Source: Achromobacter animicus
GTDB lineage: Bacteria > Pseudomonadota > Gammaproteobacteria > Burkholderiales > Burkholderiaceae_B
Direction of reading: 5' to 3'
Length of the DNA: 64,000 bases
Assembly: GCF_902859585.1 (NCBI RefSeq)
Contig: NZ_CADIJM010000001.1
Span: 310,001 to 374,000, forward strand
Both the position numbers and the translations under genes were made by a program. The first letter of the stretch is position 1. Every line of letters starts with the position of its first letter. Shown one piece after another: positions 50,785-59,481 of the stretch. The notes under the pieces are model-generated. The model saw only the letters and a program-made list of their open reading frames with translations. It had not been told where the DNA came from and made no database searches.

Positions 50785-51714
50785 ATGAACTTCCAGCAAT
50801 TGCGATCCGTGCGCGAAGCCGTGCGCCGCGACTTCAACCTGACCGACGTTTCGGAAAGCCTGCACACCTCCCAGCCTGGCGTCAGCCGGCAGATCCGCGA
50901 ACTGGAAGAAGAGGTGGGCGTCGACATCTTCGTGCGTTCGGGCAAACGTTTGATCGGACTTACGCCGCCCGGCGAATTGATCCTGCCGCTGGTGGAGCAG
51001 ATCCTGCAGGCGGCTGACAACATCCGGCATGCGGGCGCAGAGTATGCGGACAGCCGGAAAGGCGTGCTGTCGATCGCGGCCACGCACTCGCAGGCGCGCT
51101 ATGCCTTGCCGCCGGTCATCAAGGAATTTCGCCAGCGCTACCCCGAGGTCGTGCTGCATCTGCACCAGGGCTCGCCCAGGCAGGTCTCGGAGATGCTGCT
51201 CGAAGGCGAGGCCGACATCGGCGTGGCGACCGAAGCCGTGGCGGACTACCCAGGCCTGGTGAACCTGCCGTGCTACCGGTGGAGTCACAGCGTCATCGTG
51301 CCGCGAGGCCATCCGCTGGCGCGCCAGCACGACGGCGTCACGCTGTCGCAGCTATCGCGCTATCCCATCATCACGTATGGGCGCGGCTACACGGGCCGCG
51401 CGCATATCGACGAAGCCTTTGCACGCGCAGGCATCACGCCCGACATCGTCATGACCGCGATGGATGCGGATGTGATCAAGACGTACGTGGAACTGGAATT
51501 GGGCGTCGGCATCGTGGCCGCGGTGGCCTGGGACGCCGAGCGCGACAGCCGGCTGTGCGCCATCGATGCGCGGCATCTTTTCGAGATCAACCTGACGCGG
51601 CTGGCGATCCGGCGCGGCGCATGGCTGCGCGGCTACGCCTTCCATTTTGTGGAGATGTTCGTGCCCACGCTGACACGGGAAGTGGTGGAGCGAGAGCTGA
51701 AGGGCGACGGCTGA
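50785..51714 (+). CDS. cysB: CysB-family LysR transcriptional regulator
   Basis: This 309-residue LysR regulator closely resembles CysB/Cbl. It begins MNFQQLRSVREAVRRDFNLTDV and has the CysB helix-turn-helix LHTSQPGVSRQIRELEEE. THSQARYALPPVI is the first inducer-binding segment, with its conserved Thr and Ser. GVGIVAAVAWD and the other inducer contacts are present. It should activate sulfate assimilation genes with N-acetylserine under sulfur limitation. No cysteine-biosynthesis operon is in the window. A bidirectional terminator follows at 51737. Confidence 0.85.
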   Translation: MNFQQLRSVREAVRRDFNLTDVSESLHTSQPGVSRQIRELEEEVGVDIFVRSGKRLIGLTPPGELILPLVEQILQAADNIRHAGAEYADSRKGVLSIAATHSQARYALPPVIKEFRQRYPEVVLHLHQGSPRQVSEMLLEGEADIGVATEAVADYPGLVNLPCYRWSHSVIVPRGHPLARQHDGVTLSQLSRYPIITYGRGYTGRAHIDEAFARAGITPDIVMTAMDADVIKTYVELELGVGIVAAVAWDAERDSRLCAIDARHLFEINLTRLAIRRGAWLRGYAFHFVEMFVPTLTREVVERELKGDG

Positions 51715-51736
51715 CGCCGCGGTCATCGGGGCGAAA

Positions 51737-51765
51737 AAAAAGGAAGGCGCGGTGCCTTCCTTTTT
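51737..51765. terminator. Bidirectional terminator
   Basis: AAAAAGGAAGGC and GCCTTCCTTTTT form a 12-bp stem with a 5-nt loop. It lies between the stops of the rightward CysB-like gene and the leftward chloroperoxidase-like gene, 19-23 bp from each. The terminal A/T runs give U-tracts in both directions. Confidence 0.85.
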
Positions 51766-51783
51766 CATATCGCAACTACCGGA

Positions 51784-52620
51784 TCAGCTCTTGATGAATG
51801 CCAGCAGGTCGGCGTTGATCACGTCCGCGTGGGTCGTCAGCATGCCGTGCGGGAAGCCCGGATAAACCTTCAGCGTGCCGTTCTTGAGCAGCTTGACCGA
51901 CAGGCGCGAGGCGTCGTCGATCGGCACGATCTGGTCGTCGTCGCCATGCATCACCAGCGTCGGCACGCTGATGGCCTTCAGGTCTTCGGTCTGGTCGGTC
52001 TCGGAGAAGGCCTTGATGCCTTCGTAGTGCGCCTTGGCGCCGCCGATCATGCCCTGGCGCCACCAGTTGTTGATCACGCCCTGCGAGACCTTGGCGCCGT
52101 CGCGGTTGAAGCCGTAGAACGGGCCCGCGGCCACGTCCAGGAAGAACTGCGCGCGGTTGTCGGCCAGCGCCTTGCGGAAGCCGTCGAAGACTTCGATGGG
52201 CGTGCCGCCCGGGTTCGATTCAGTCTTGACCATCAGCGGCGGGACGGCGCTGACCAGCACGGCCTTGGCGACGCGGCCCTGCGGCTCGCCGTGGCGGGCG
52301 ACGTAGCGGGCGACTTCGCCGCCGCCCGTCGAGTGGCCGATGTGCACGGCGTTGCGCAGGTCCAGATGTTGAACCACGGCGGCGGCATCCGCGGCGTAGT
52401 GGTCCATGTCGTGGCCGTCGCTGACCTGGGTCGAGCGTCCGTGGCCACGGCGGTCGTGCGCAATGACGCGATAGCCCTGGGCGAGGAAGAACAGCATCTG
52501 GGCGTCCCAGTCATCGCTGGACAGCGGCCAGCCGTGGTGGAACATGATGGGCTGGGCCGTCTTGGGGCCCCAGTCCTTGTAGAAGATTTCAACGCCATCG
52601 GGGGTAGTGATCGTGCTCAT
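51784..52620 (-). CDS. Non-heme chloroperoxidase-like alpha/beta hydrolase
   Basis: This 278-residue hydrolase is of the cofactor-free haloperoxidase type. The oxyanion motif is [12 protein letters not shown], the nucleophile Ser is in [13 protein letters not shown], the acid in [12 protein letters not shown] and the catalytic His in FPHGMLTTH. It forms peracids from organic acids and peroxide in vitro, and in cells is likely an esterase or lactonase. Upstream it carries box A of the three-box regulon and a -10 TAGTCT 54 bp from the box centre. This suggests control by the FixJ-type regulator at 53264-53914. Confidence 0.92.
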   Translation of the reverse strand: MSTITTPDGVEIFYKDWGPKTAQPIMFHHGWPLSSDDWDAQMLFFLAQGYRVIAHDRRGHGRSTQVSDGHDMDHYAADAAAVVQHLDLRNAVHIGHSTGGGEVARYVARHGEPQGRVAKAVLVSAVPPLMVKTESNPGGTPIEVFDGFRKALADNRAQFFLDVAAGPFYGFNRDGAKVSQGVINNWWRQGMIGGAKAHYEGIKAFSETDQTEDLKAISVPTLVMHGDDDQIVPIDDASRLSVKLLKNGTLKVYPGFPHGMLTTHADVINADLLAFIKS

Positions 52621-52706
52621 GTCTGGTTCTCCGGGGGGTAGTTGGACCGCAGGGATAGACTAGGGCCTTATGCGTCACCGGGAAATCCTACGCTGGGCTT
52701 GGCGCG

Positions 52707-52720
52707 TCATACAAAGGTAT
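52707..52720 (-). promoter_or_regulatory. Regulon box A (upstream of chloroperoxidase-like gene)
   Basis: On the coding strand of the downstream gene this reads ATACCTTTGTATGA. Its centre is 54 bp from the centre of TAGTCT (52657-52662), and its near edge is 86 bp from the ATG. It shares AWACCTNNGTATGA with boxes B and C. Box orientation relative to the gene is the same in all three. Confidence 0.65.
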
Positions 52721-52766
52721 AGGCGGGGTTTGGCGGCGGATGTGTCCAATCTGCCACCTCCCGCCT

Positions 52767-53147
52767 TTACGCGGGCTGCGCGCCTTGCAACGCGTCGGCC
52801 ACGCACTGCGCCATGGCTTCGCCGTCCACCGGCTTGTCCAGGTAGGCACAGGCGCCCAACGCCAGCAGCCGCTGCCGCGCCGCCTCGGTGGGGAAGGCCG
52901 TCATGAAGATCAGGGGAAAGCGGCGCCCTGACGCGATGAGCTCGGCCTGCAGCTGATCGCCCGTCATCGGCGACATCTGGACATCGGTGATCATGCAGTC
53001 CGGGTCGCTGCCTCGCGGGTCGTTCAGGAACTCGGGACCCGAGCCATAGGCGCGCACCTCGTAACCAAGCGAGCGAAGCAGGCTGCAAAGCGCGATCCTG
53101 ACCCCCTCGTCGTCGTCGACAACCGCGATAGTGGGTGTGTGGTTCAT
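52767..53147 (-). CDS. Single-domain response regulator
   Basis: This 126-residue CheY-like receiver domain has no output domain. The acidic pocket is VVDDDEG (10-16), the phospho-acceptor Asp is in CMITDVQMSPMTGD, the switch Thr is in IFMTAF and the Lys is in YLDKPVDG. It may act as a phosphate sink or a competitor for the nearby kinase. It lies between the chloroperoxidase-like gene and the FixJ-type regulator, and box B stands 88 bp upstream of its ATG. Confidence 0.93.
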   Translation of the reverse strand: MNHTPTIAVVDDDEGVRIALCSLLRSLGYEVRAYGSGPEFLNDPRGSDPDCMITDVQMSPMTGDQLQAELIASGRRFPLIFMTAFPTEAARQRLLALGACAYLDKPVDGEAMAQCVADALQGAQPA

Positions 53148-53235
53148 GTAAGAAAATCCTTCGGGCCGGTCGGATCACGATGCGCATCCGATGCCCGGCA
53201 TGTTCCGTTATGAACCTTTGCGCCTGGCGCGAAAA

Positions 53236-53249
53236 TCATACGGAGGTTT
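53236..53249 (-). promoter_or_regulatory. Regulon box B (upstream of single-domain response regulator)
   Basis: On the coding strand this reads AAACCTCCGTATGA. Its near edge is 88 bp from the ATG of the receiver-domain gene, almost the same as box A to its gene (86). No good -10 stands at the spacing seen for A and C, so the promoter is less certain here. Confidence 0.6.
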
Positions 53250-53263
53250 GTCCCATCCCCGGG

Positions 53264-53914
53264 TCAGGACGCGGAAACGCCCAGCGCCTCGGCATGGCGG
53301 ACCAGATCGGCGAGCGATCGGACCCCCATCTTGCGCATGACGTGGCCGCGGTGGATCTTGACGGTGATCTCGCTCAGGCCGATCAGGCCCGCCACCTGCT
53401 TGTTCATCAAGCCCGACACCACGTGCGCCATGACCTCCCGCTCGCGCGGGGTCAGGGTCTCGTAGCGGGCGCGCAGGCCGTCCATGGCTGCATCGCGGGA
53501 GCGGCGCTGGGTGTCACGCTCGATGGCAGCCGAAACCGCATCCAGCATGTCCTGTTCGCGGAATGGCTTGGACAGGAAGTCGACCGCGCCGGCCTTCATG
53601 GCGCGCACGGTCATGGGAATGTCGCCGTGGCCGGTGATGAACACGATCGGCAGGTCGATGCCTTGGCGGATGAGCTGGTCCTGGAAGTCCAGGCCGCTGA
53701 TGCCCGGCAGCCGCACGTCCAGCACGATACAGCCGGGCGCGTCGGGAATCTGGATCTGCAGCAGTTCGGCGGGCGAGGCGCACAGGGTGGTGCGCAGGCC
53801 GATCGAGCGGAACAGGCTGTCCAGCGAGGCGCGCACGCTGGCCTCGTCGTCGACGACGATCACCTGGGATTGCGGAGCAGCGGGCGCGGCCCCGGTGGCG
53901 GTAAGGTGGTTCAT
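53264..53914 (-). CDS. FixJ-type response regulator
   Basis: This 216-residue NarL/FixJ protein has a receiver domain (about 15-135; acidic pair in VIVVDDEAS, phospho-acceptor Asp in CIVLDVRLPGISG, Thr in FITGHGD, Lys in LSKPFREQ). A LuxR-type helix-turn-helix follows (about 150-205; LTPREREVMAHVVSGL, SEITVKIHRGHVM). It is translated from an ATG overlapping the kinase start by 4 bp. It probably binds the three 14-bp boxes in 52.7-56.0 kb. Confidence 0.94.
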   Translation of the reverse strand: MNHLTATGAAPAAPQSQVIVVDDEASVRASLDSLFRSIGLRTTLCASPAELLQIQIPDAPGCIVLDVRLPGISGLDFQDQLIRQGIDLPIVFITGHGDIPMTVRAMKAGAVDFLSKPFREQDMLDAVSAAIERDTQRRSRDAAMDGLRARYETLTPREREVMAHVVSGLMNKQVAGLIGLSEITVKIHRGHVMRKMGVRSLADLVRHAEALGVSAS

Positions 53915-55953
53915 GTGGAAGGGTTCCCCTGCGTGGTGGCGAGCGTCAGCGTGAAGGCCGCACCCGCGCCAGGCTTGTTTTCGACGGTAAGGCTGCCGCC
54001 ATGGGCCTGCGCCGTGGTGCGGCAGATCGGCAGGCCCATGCCCATGCCTTGCGGTTTGGTGGTGAAGAAGGGATCGAACAGGCGTTCCAGGTCGTCCGGC
54101 GCGATGCCCGGACCGGTATCGCCCACGGAAACGGCGACCAGACCGTCGTCGTGGCGCCGGGCGCTGACGGACAACTGGCGGGCCTGCGTCTGGCCGGACA
54201 TGGCCTGGCTGGCGTTGACCATCAGGTTGACCAGCACCTGCTGAAGCTGGATCCGGTCGCCCATGATGAGCGGCAGGCCCGGCTCGATGTCCACCTGCAG
54301 CGCCACGCGCTCGCGCGTGAGTTCGTGTGCGACCAGGCGGGTGGCTTCGTCGATGACGGCGCCGATATCCAGCGGGGCCTGCTGCACCGGCGCCTTGCTG
54401 AGGAACGCACGAATGCGTTTGACGATCTCGCTGGCGCGCCGGCCTTCGGAAATGATGCGTTCCATGGCCAGCTCGACCTCATGCAGATCGGGCTGGGGAC
54501 GGCGCAGCCAGCGCATGCCCGCGTCGCCGCTGGTGACGACCGCCATCAAGGGCTGGTTGACTTCGTGCGCGATCGACGCCGTCAGTTCGCCCAGCGTGGC
54601 GACACGCGCCGCGTGCGCGAGTTCGGTCTGCGCCAGCAGCAGCGCGTCCTGCGCCTGCCTGCGCTCGGTGATGTCCACCACGAAGACCAGCACGGAACCG
54701 TCCACGTCGTCGGCCGGCGGAAAGGTGATGGTGAACAGCACCGGCACCCGCGAGCCGTCCGCGTGCACGACCTCGGTCTCGCCTTCGTGGAAGGCGTCGC
54801 CCTGGGCGAACGCCGTCAGGGACCGCGCAAACATGCGGTCGTCTTCGCACAGGATGTCGTCCACGGAGTAGGGTGCGCTTGGGGCGGCCGGCCGGCCCAC
54901 CATGGCCAGGAACGCGGGATTCATGTCATCCACGTCGGTCAGCTTGCGCATCTGGCCGATGAACTCGGGATGCTGGGCGAGGTGGGCGGTGAGGGCGGGG
55001 CCATCCATCAGACCCAGGGCGGTCAGCTCGGTGCGCACGGCGCGCCAGTCTTCCTGGATGACACCGATGCGGCTGGCGTCGAACATGCGGCGGTAGCGTC
55101 TTTCGCTGCTGACCAGCGCGGTGTAGGCGGCCTTGCGGTCGGTCACGTCGCGATGCGTTTCCATGACGCCGGTGACCCGGCCCTGATGATCCCGTTGAAG
55201 CACCCAGCGGCTTTCCAGCACCAGCGTGGCGCCGGCCTGGGTCTTCTGTTCCAACGTACCATCCCAGCTGCCGGTAGACAGGAGTTCGGCCTCGATGGCC
55301 TCGCGGCGGTCGGGGTAGCGGGTATGCAGCAGGTCATCGGCAACGCGGCCCAGCGCCATGCTGGCGGGCCAGCCATAGGCGTCTTCGGCGGTGCGGTTCC
55401 AGAAGTTGATCACGCCTTGGTGGTCGCGCACGAAGATCATGTCGTGCGACAGATTGAGCAGGCGCGCCTGCGCGGCGAGCCTGCGGGTGGCGCTCTGGTT
55501 CTGCAGCGCCAGCAGCGCCGCAATGCCGATGGCGGCCAGGCTGACCAGCGCCCGGGCCGTGGGCGAACCCACATGGTTCAGACCGTGGGAATTCAGATAG
55601 GCCGCGATGGTGAGCACGATGCCGCCGGTGCCCGCCACGATGATGTCCAGGCGCCGGAATGTGCGCGCCGCCAGCAGCACCACCACGACATAGAGCACGG
55701 CCACGGCGCCGTCGAAGTCGGTGAATGTGTCCACCACGGCAATGACCAGCGCCAGCAGCAGGGCGGCCGCGCGAAACAGGAATTGCATGCGATGCGGGCC
55801 CGCGGTCTCCGGGGCGCCGGGACGCGACTGCTGCGGCGGCTGGCCAGGTGCGCGGCCGAGTGTCGACGTGAGCAAGATCCACCTCTGGGTAAGGGCGCGC
55901 GCGTCGGGCAGGAAACCGGGGGCACGCAATGAGACCCGCACATTATCAGCCAT
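53911..55953 (-). CDS. PAS-domain sensor histidine kinase
   Basis: This is a 680-residue membrane kinase. Residues about 57-155 contain three to four membrane segments (FLFRAAALLLALVIAVVDTF onward). Two PAS-type sensor regions follow (one near NLSHDMIFVRDHQGVINFW, another ending FVVDITERR). The HisKA domain has the phospho-acceptor His in ASIAHEVNQPLMAV, and the ATPase domain shows VNLMVNASQAM, DTGPGIAPDD and GMGMGLPI. It phosphorylates the FixJ-type regulator encoded 4 bp later in overlap. The start is uncertain: ATG 55953 was taken, and ATG 55788 begins at the first membrane segment. Box C lies just upstream. Confidence 0.88.
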   Translation of the reverse strand: MADNVRVSLRAPGFLPDARALTQRWILLTSTLGRAPGQPPQQSRPGAPETAGPHRMQFLFRAAALLLALVIAVVDTFTDFDGAVAVLYVVVVLLAARTFRRLDIIVAGTGGIVLTIAAYLNSHGLNHVGSPTARALVSLAAIGIAALLALQNQSATRRLAAQARLLNLSHDMIFVRDHQGVINFWNRTAEDAYGWPASMALGRVADDLLHTRYPDRREAIEAELLSTGSWDGTLEQKTQAGATLVLESRWVLQRDHQGRVTGVMETHRDVTDRKAAYTALVSSERRYRRMFDASRIGVIQEDWRAVRTELTALGLMDGPALTAHLAQHPEFIGQMRKLTDVDDMNPAFLAMVGRPAAPSAPYSVDDILCEDDRMFARSLTAFAQGDAFHEGETEVVHADGSRVPVLFTITFPPADDVDGSVLVFVVDITERRQAQDALLLAQTELAHAARVATLGELTASIAHEVNQPLMAVVTSGDAGMRWLRRPQPDLHEVELAMERIISEGRRASEIVKRIRAFLSKAPVQQAPLDIGAVIDEATRLVAHELTRERVALQVDIEPGLPLIMGDRIQLQQVLVNLMVNASQAMSGQTQARQLSVSARRHDDGLVAVSVGDTGPGIAPDDLERLFDPFFTTKPQGMGMGLPICRTTAQAHGGSLTVENKPGAGAAFTLTLATTQGNPST

Positions 55954-55984
55954 CTTTGGAAGAAGACACGCGTATTTCCTGGGT

Positions 55985-55998
55985 AAACCTTGGTATGA
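55985..55998 (+). promoter_or_regulatory. Regulon box C (upstream of dps)
   Basis: It reads AAACCTTGGTATGA on the plus strand, in the same orientation relative to dps as A and B are to their genes. Its centre is 54 bp from the centre of TATTCT (56043-56048), the same distance as in box A. It also lies 32 bp before the kinase start on the other strand, so it may affect both. Confidence 0.65.
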
Positions 55999-56042
55999 CC
56001 GGAGAAAACGATGAGCCGATTTTGCTGGCGGGGCGCCGTGGC

Positions 56043-56048
56043 TATTCT
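56043..56048 (+). promoter_or_regulatory. -10 element of the dps operon
   Basis: TATTCT stands 67 bp before the dps ATG. It lacks a good -35, which fits activator dependence. It is 5 of 6 identical to TAGTCT of the box A promoter and has the same spacing from its box. Start of transcription would be near 56055. Confidence 0.5.
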
Positions 56049-56114
56049 GGTTTCCATCGGGAATCGAAGCCCGAATCGTGAAGCCAACCCCTGAAGCCAA
56101 CCCGGAGAAATTCC

Positions 56115-56633
56115 ATGAACGATCTTTCGCTTCAAAGCCGCATCACCGCTCCCCTGCGCACCCCCACCGACCTGGGCGCCGAGGCCAGGGTCGACATCGC
56201 CGCCGCCCTGACGGGCCTGCTGGCCGACATGTTCGCGCTGTATCTGAAGACCAAGAACTTTCACTGGCATATGTCGGGTCCGCACTTTCGCGACTATCAC
56301 CTGATGCTGGATGAGCAGGGCGACGAGATCTACGCCACGACGGACGTCATTGCGGAACGCGCCCGCAAGGTAGGCGGCACGACGCTGCGTTCGATCGGAC
56401 ACATCCAGCGCCTGCAGCGCCTGGCCGACAACGACGCCGACTACGTGACGCCCGAAGACATGCTGGCCGAGCTGGCCGACGACAACCGCCGTCTGACGGG
56501 CTTTCTGCGCGCCACGCACGCCGTGTGCGAGGAACACAACGACGTCGCCTCGACCAGCCTGATCGAAAACTGGATCGACGAGGCCGAGCGCCGCACCTGG
56601 TTCCTCTACGAATCGACCCGCGCCGCACGCTGA
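56115..56633 (+). CDS. dps: Dps-family DNA-protection protein
   Basis: This 172-residue Dps/ferritin-like protein has the ferroxidase-site signature KNFHWHMSGPHFRDYHLML with the His, Asp and Glu ligands (through LDEQGDEIY). It forms 12-subunit shells that oxidise and store iron with peroxide and shield DNA. ACCCGGAGAAATTCC precedes the ATG. It is the first gene of a rightward set with a peroxiredoxin and a DsbA-like protein. Box C and a -10 element lie upstream, suggesting control by the adjacent two-component system. Confidence 0.93.
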   Translation: MNDLSLQSRITAPLRTPTDLGAEARVDIAAALTGLLADMFALYLKTKNFHWHMSGPHFRDYHLMLDEQGDEIYATTDVIAERARKVGGTTLRSIGHIQRLQRLADNDADYVTPEDMLAELADDNRRLTGFLRATHAVCEEHNDVASTSLIENWIDEAERRTWFLYESTRAAR

Positions 56634-56696
56634 TCCAACCCGGCCACATGCAGTCCTGACCTTGGCGCCGCGTGCGGCGCGTCCAGGAGACGTTTC

Positions 56697-57200
56697 ATGT
56701 CATACGACTATCCCGCGGTCGTCCTGCCTGCCGGCACGACCGCTCCGTCCTTCGCCTTGCCGGCCACGCCGGACCAGACGGTTGCGCTGGAAGAATTGCG
56801 CGGCCGGCCGCTGATCCTGGCGTTCTATCCCGCGGATTGGAGCCCCGTCTGTGGCGACCAGATGGCGCTGTACAACCAGATCCTTCCTGAATTCCACAAG
56901 GCCGGCGCGCAGCTGGTCGGCATTTCGGTGGATGGGGTCTGGTGCCACGCCGCGTTCGCCGCGGACCGCAAGCTGCATTTCCCGCTGCTGGCGGATTTCG
57001 AGCCCAAGGGCGAGGTCGCCCGGCGCTACGGCGTCTATCGCGAACAGGAGGGCATCGCTGATCGTGCGCTGTTCGTCATTGACGCCGAGGGCGTCATCCG
57101 GTGGAGCTATGTGTCGCCGCTGGGCATCAACCCGGGCGCTGACGGCATCCTGGACGCGCTGGACAAGCTTGCCCCCGCTTTGCAAGGAGTTCAATCATGA
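56697..57200 (+). CDS. Peroxiredoxin (AhpC/TSA family)
   Basis: This 167-residue peroxiredoxin has the peroxidatic Cys C52 in YPADWSPVCGDQ, the PxxxSxxC version of the usual PxxxTxxC. The conserved Arg is near WSY-DRALFV. C83 (in DGVWCHAAF) could be the resolving Cys. It reduces hydrogen peroxide or organic peroxides in the cytoplasm. It follows dps by 63 bp and overlaps the DsbA-like gene by 4 bp (ATGA), so the three are likely one operon for oxidative stress. Confidence 0.93.
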   Translation: MSYDYPAVVLPAGTTAPSFALPATPDQTVALEELRGRPLILAFYPADWSPVCGDQMALYNQILPEFHKAGAQLVGISVDGVWCHAAFAADRKLHFPLLADFEPKGEVARRYGVYREQEGIADRALFVIDAEGVIRWSYVSPLGINPGADGILDALDKLAPALQGVQS

Positions 57201-57736
57201 GCCGCCTTTTCATCCCCGTGAATGCCCAAGATCACGCCGAAGGGCCGGACACCGCGCCCGTGACGCTGGTTGAGTATGGCGATTACGAATGTCCGTATTG
57301 CGGCGAGGCCTATCCCGTGCTGAAGGCGGTGCAGCGTGCGCTGGGCGACCGGCTGCGCTTCGTCTTTCGCAACTTTCCCATTTCGGAACTGCACCCGGAC
57401 GCGGTCGCGGCGGCGGAATTTGCCGAGGCCGCCGCGCAGGCGGGCAAGTTCTGGCAGGCGCACGACATGCTTTATGAGCGCCAGAACGCGTTGAAGGAGA
57501 GCGATCTGTTCACCTATGGCGAGGAGATCGGCTTGTCGCCGCAGGTGCTGCATCGCGCCTTTGGCGGCGCGTTCGACTCCAAGATCGAAGTGGACTTCAG
57601 CGGTGGCGTGCGCAGCGGCGTGAACGGTACGCCCACACTTTTCATCAATGGCGTGCGGTACGACGGCCCGCGCGATGCGGACAGCCTGATTGACGCGCTG
57701 AACCAGGCGGCGCGTACCGCCCCGGTCCATGCGTGA
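57197..57736 (+). CDS. DsbA-like thioredoxin-fold protein
   Basis: This 179-residue thioredoxin-fold protein has the active site CPYC (C32 to C35) in YGDYECPYCGEAYP, and the cis-Pro in NGTPTLFINGV. No signal peptide is visible, so it is cytoplasmic rather than a periplasmic oxidase and may act as a disulfide reductase for the peroxiredoxin whose gene it overlaps. It resembles the FrnE-unrelated DsbA-domain proteins found with stress genes. Partner not proven. Confidence 0.9.
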   Translation: MSRLFIPVNAQDHAEGPDTAPVTLVEYGDYECPYCGEAYPVLKAVQRALGDRLRFVFRNFPISELHPDAVAAAEFAEAAAQAGKFWQAHDMLYERQNALKESDLFTYGEEIGLSPQVLHRAFGGAFDSKIEVDFSGGVRSGVNGTPTLFINGVRYDGPRDADSLIDALNQAARTAPVHA

Positions 57737-57781
57737 AGGGGTAGGGACCGGCATCGCCCGGTCGCCGCGTTGCCCTGGGAC

Positions 57782-57808
57782 TTAAGTCTGGCGTTTTGCT
57801 GCCGTTAC
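57782..57808 (+). promoter_or_regulatory. Candidate flagellar sigma-28 promoter
   Basis: TTAAGTCT, an 11-bp spacer and GCCGTTAC match 6 of 8 bases each of the FliA consensus TAAAGTTT-N11-GCCGATAA with the exact spacer. It lies 64 bp before the ATG of a 521-residue unknown protein. No flagellar gene is in the window. Confidence 0.5.
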
Positions 57809-57872
57809 ATTTCTCAAAGGAACCCCGGCCGGGTGGCAGGCTTGCCTCCGGCTTTCCAGAGGAAGAGACGCC

Positions 57873-59438
57873 ATGACATCCGTTGCCTCCATCGGCCCCG
57901 TGACCACGATCGGTCTGGCGCCGCCAGCCACCGGCGTGACCCGTGCGGGCGACAAGGCCGATATCGCGGCCGTGCCTGCATCGACGACGGTCACGCTTAG
58001 CCAAGGCACGTCCCCCGCGCTGACCTACACCTCGCAGCCGGCGGCCGCGGGCGTGGTCTGGGAGCGCGAGGCGGCGGACAAGGAGTCCTCCGTCATCGCC
58101 GACACGATTTCCGCGCGCACGCTAGCGGGGCGTCTGGAAGGCGTGGCTTCTGCGCTGCTGGACCGGTTCCAGACCGACGGCAGCAATTATTCGCAGTCTG
58201 CCAGGTTGTCGCCGGGCGCCGGCCAGATCGACGCCCTGGGCAACGTGCAGGCAGGTACGGCCACGCAGGCCGAGGATGCCTACACGCTGCGCATCACCAC
58301 GGCCAGCGGCGTGAAAGTCCAGGTCAGCCTGACCAACACCGCAGATGGCATTGGGGTGCAGATCGACGTGGCCGAGGGCGAGCTGTCCGAGACCGAGCGC
58401 AAGGCCATCGCCGGTCTATCCAAGGCGTTCCAGGACGCGGTGGATGGCTTGGCGTCGGTGCCGCCGCGCATGGCGTGGTCTAGCCTGGCGAAGTTTGATT
58501 CCGCGGTGCTGTCGTCGGTATCGCTGCAGGCCACGACCACGACGGATGGTGTCGTTTCGCAATCCATCGATTTTTCCGCGGACAGCAAGCAGCGGTCGCT
58601 GACCATCAAGAACGCCGATGGCGTGGTGAAGGTCGACGTCGACGTAAGCAAGGCCGCGCTCTTTGGCAATGCGCAGCAGCGCGCTGCTGCCGTCAGCGAT
58701 TATCTGCAGCAGTTCGACGCGGCCCGCAGCCGCGGCAAGGGCAACGAGGCCCAGATGGCGGTGTTCAAGGACGCATTTGCCGAACTGCACCAGAGCTACG
58801 AAGCCGGCGCCGCCCCGTCCAGCCAGTCGCCGCGCATCGTGGCGGCCGGCTACACGTACCGAAGCCTGCTGTCGGGCGTGGCGGACTTCTCGGCCTCGAT
58901 CTCGCAGACCATGGACGCGAGCAATCCGTACAGGACCACCGAAGTCGATCAGTTCACCTATCAGGTCTCGCAGAACAGCAGCACGAGCGGCCGGCCCTTG
59001 TTCGACCTTGGCGTCAAGCAGGAACAGCGCGCCAATCTGACCGCCAGCTACCATTTGGCACTGACGCCGCAGCAGACGCTTGACCTGTCCAAAGACAAGG
59101 ACTCGCAGAACTACAAGTTCATCCAGATCAAGGACGAGGTCACCAGCCAGACCGGCATCCAGTACGAGCTGGGCGCGCTGGCCGAAGCCACTTTCACGCA
59201 TACCCGCAATCTGTCGACGCGGGTGCAGTCGTACGTGAAGGGCGAGCTGATCGAAGACACCTTGACCCCCGTGATTGAAACCCGCACGCGCGACCTGCTG
59301 TCGCTGGTGCGTGCCGCGGAGCTGGAACCTTCGGAGAGCGAGCGCCTGCAGCGCCGCGACCCGGCGGCGGCGGATGCGATGCTGCTGAACAAGCATCTGG
59401 CGCTGTCGCGCGCGGTGGCGCGGGAACGGCAGGACTGA
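57873..59438 (+). CDS. Hypothetical protein, possibly motility-regulated
   Basis: This 521-residue protein is of no family I recognise. It has no signal peptide or membrane segments. The N-terminal 60 residues are Ser/Thr/Ala/Val-rich and look disordered, with VTLSQGTSPALTY reminiscent of sequences in flagellar-associated proteins. The middle is Gln/Ser-rich and probably beta or helical. The C-terminal third (from about 390) contains KDEVTSQTGIQYELGAL and a helical Leu/Arg end. GAGGAAGAGACGCC precedes the ATG, and a sigma-28-like promoter lies upstream. It might be secreted by the flagellar route, but that is a guess. Confidence 0.75.
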   Translation: MTSVASIGPVTTIGLAPPATGVTRAGDKADIAAVPASTTVTLSQGTSPALTYTSQPAAAGVVWEREAADKESSVIADTISARTLAGRLEGVASALLDRFQTDGSNYSQSARLSPGAGQIDALGNVQAGTATQAEDAYTLRITTASGVKVQVSLTNTADGIGVQIDVAEGELSETERKAIAGLSKAFQDAVDGLASVPPRMAWSSLAKFDSAVLSSVSLQATTTTDGVVSQSIDFSADSKQRSLTIKNADGVVKVDVDVSKAALFGNAQQRAAAVSDYLQQFDAARSRGKGNEAQMAVFKDAFAELHQSYEAGAAPSSQSPRIVAAGYTYRSLLSGVADFSASISQTMDASNPYRTTEVDQFTYQVSQNSSTSGRPLFDLGVKQEQRANLTASYHLALTPQQTLDLSKDKDSQNYKFIQIKDEVTSQTGIQYELGALAEATFTHTRNLSTRVQSYVKGELIEDTLTPVIETRTRDLLSLVRAAELEPSESERLQRRDPAAADAMLLNKHLALSRAVARERQD

Positions 59439-59481
59439 GCGGGCTGCGGGGTCGGAAGATCGCCCGCAGCCGAGCCGCTTT

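Noticed and set aside
54001-55932. Open frame of 643 codons opposite the PAS kinase
   Set aside because: No recognisable domain; the kinase on the other strand has all catalytic boxes.
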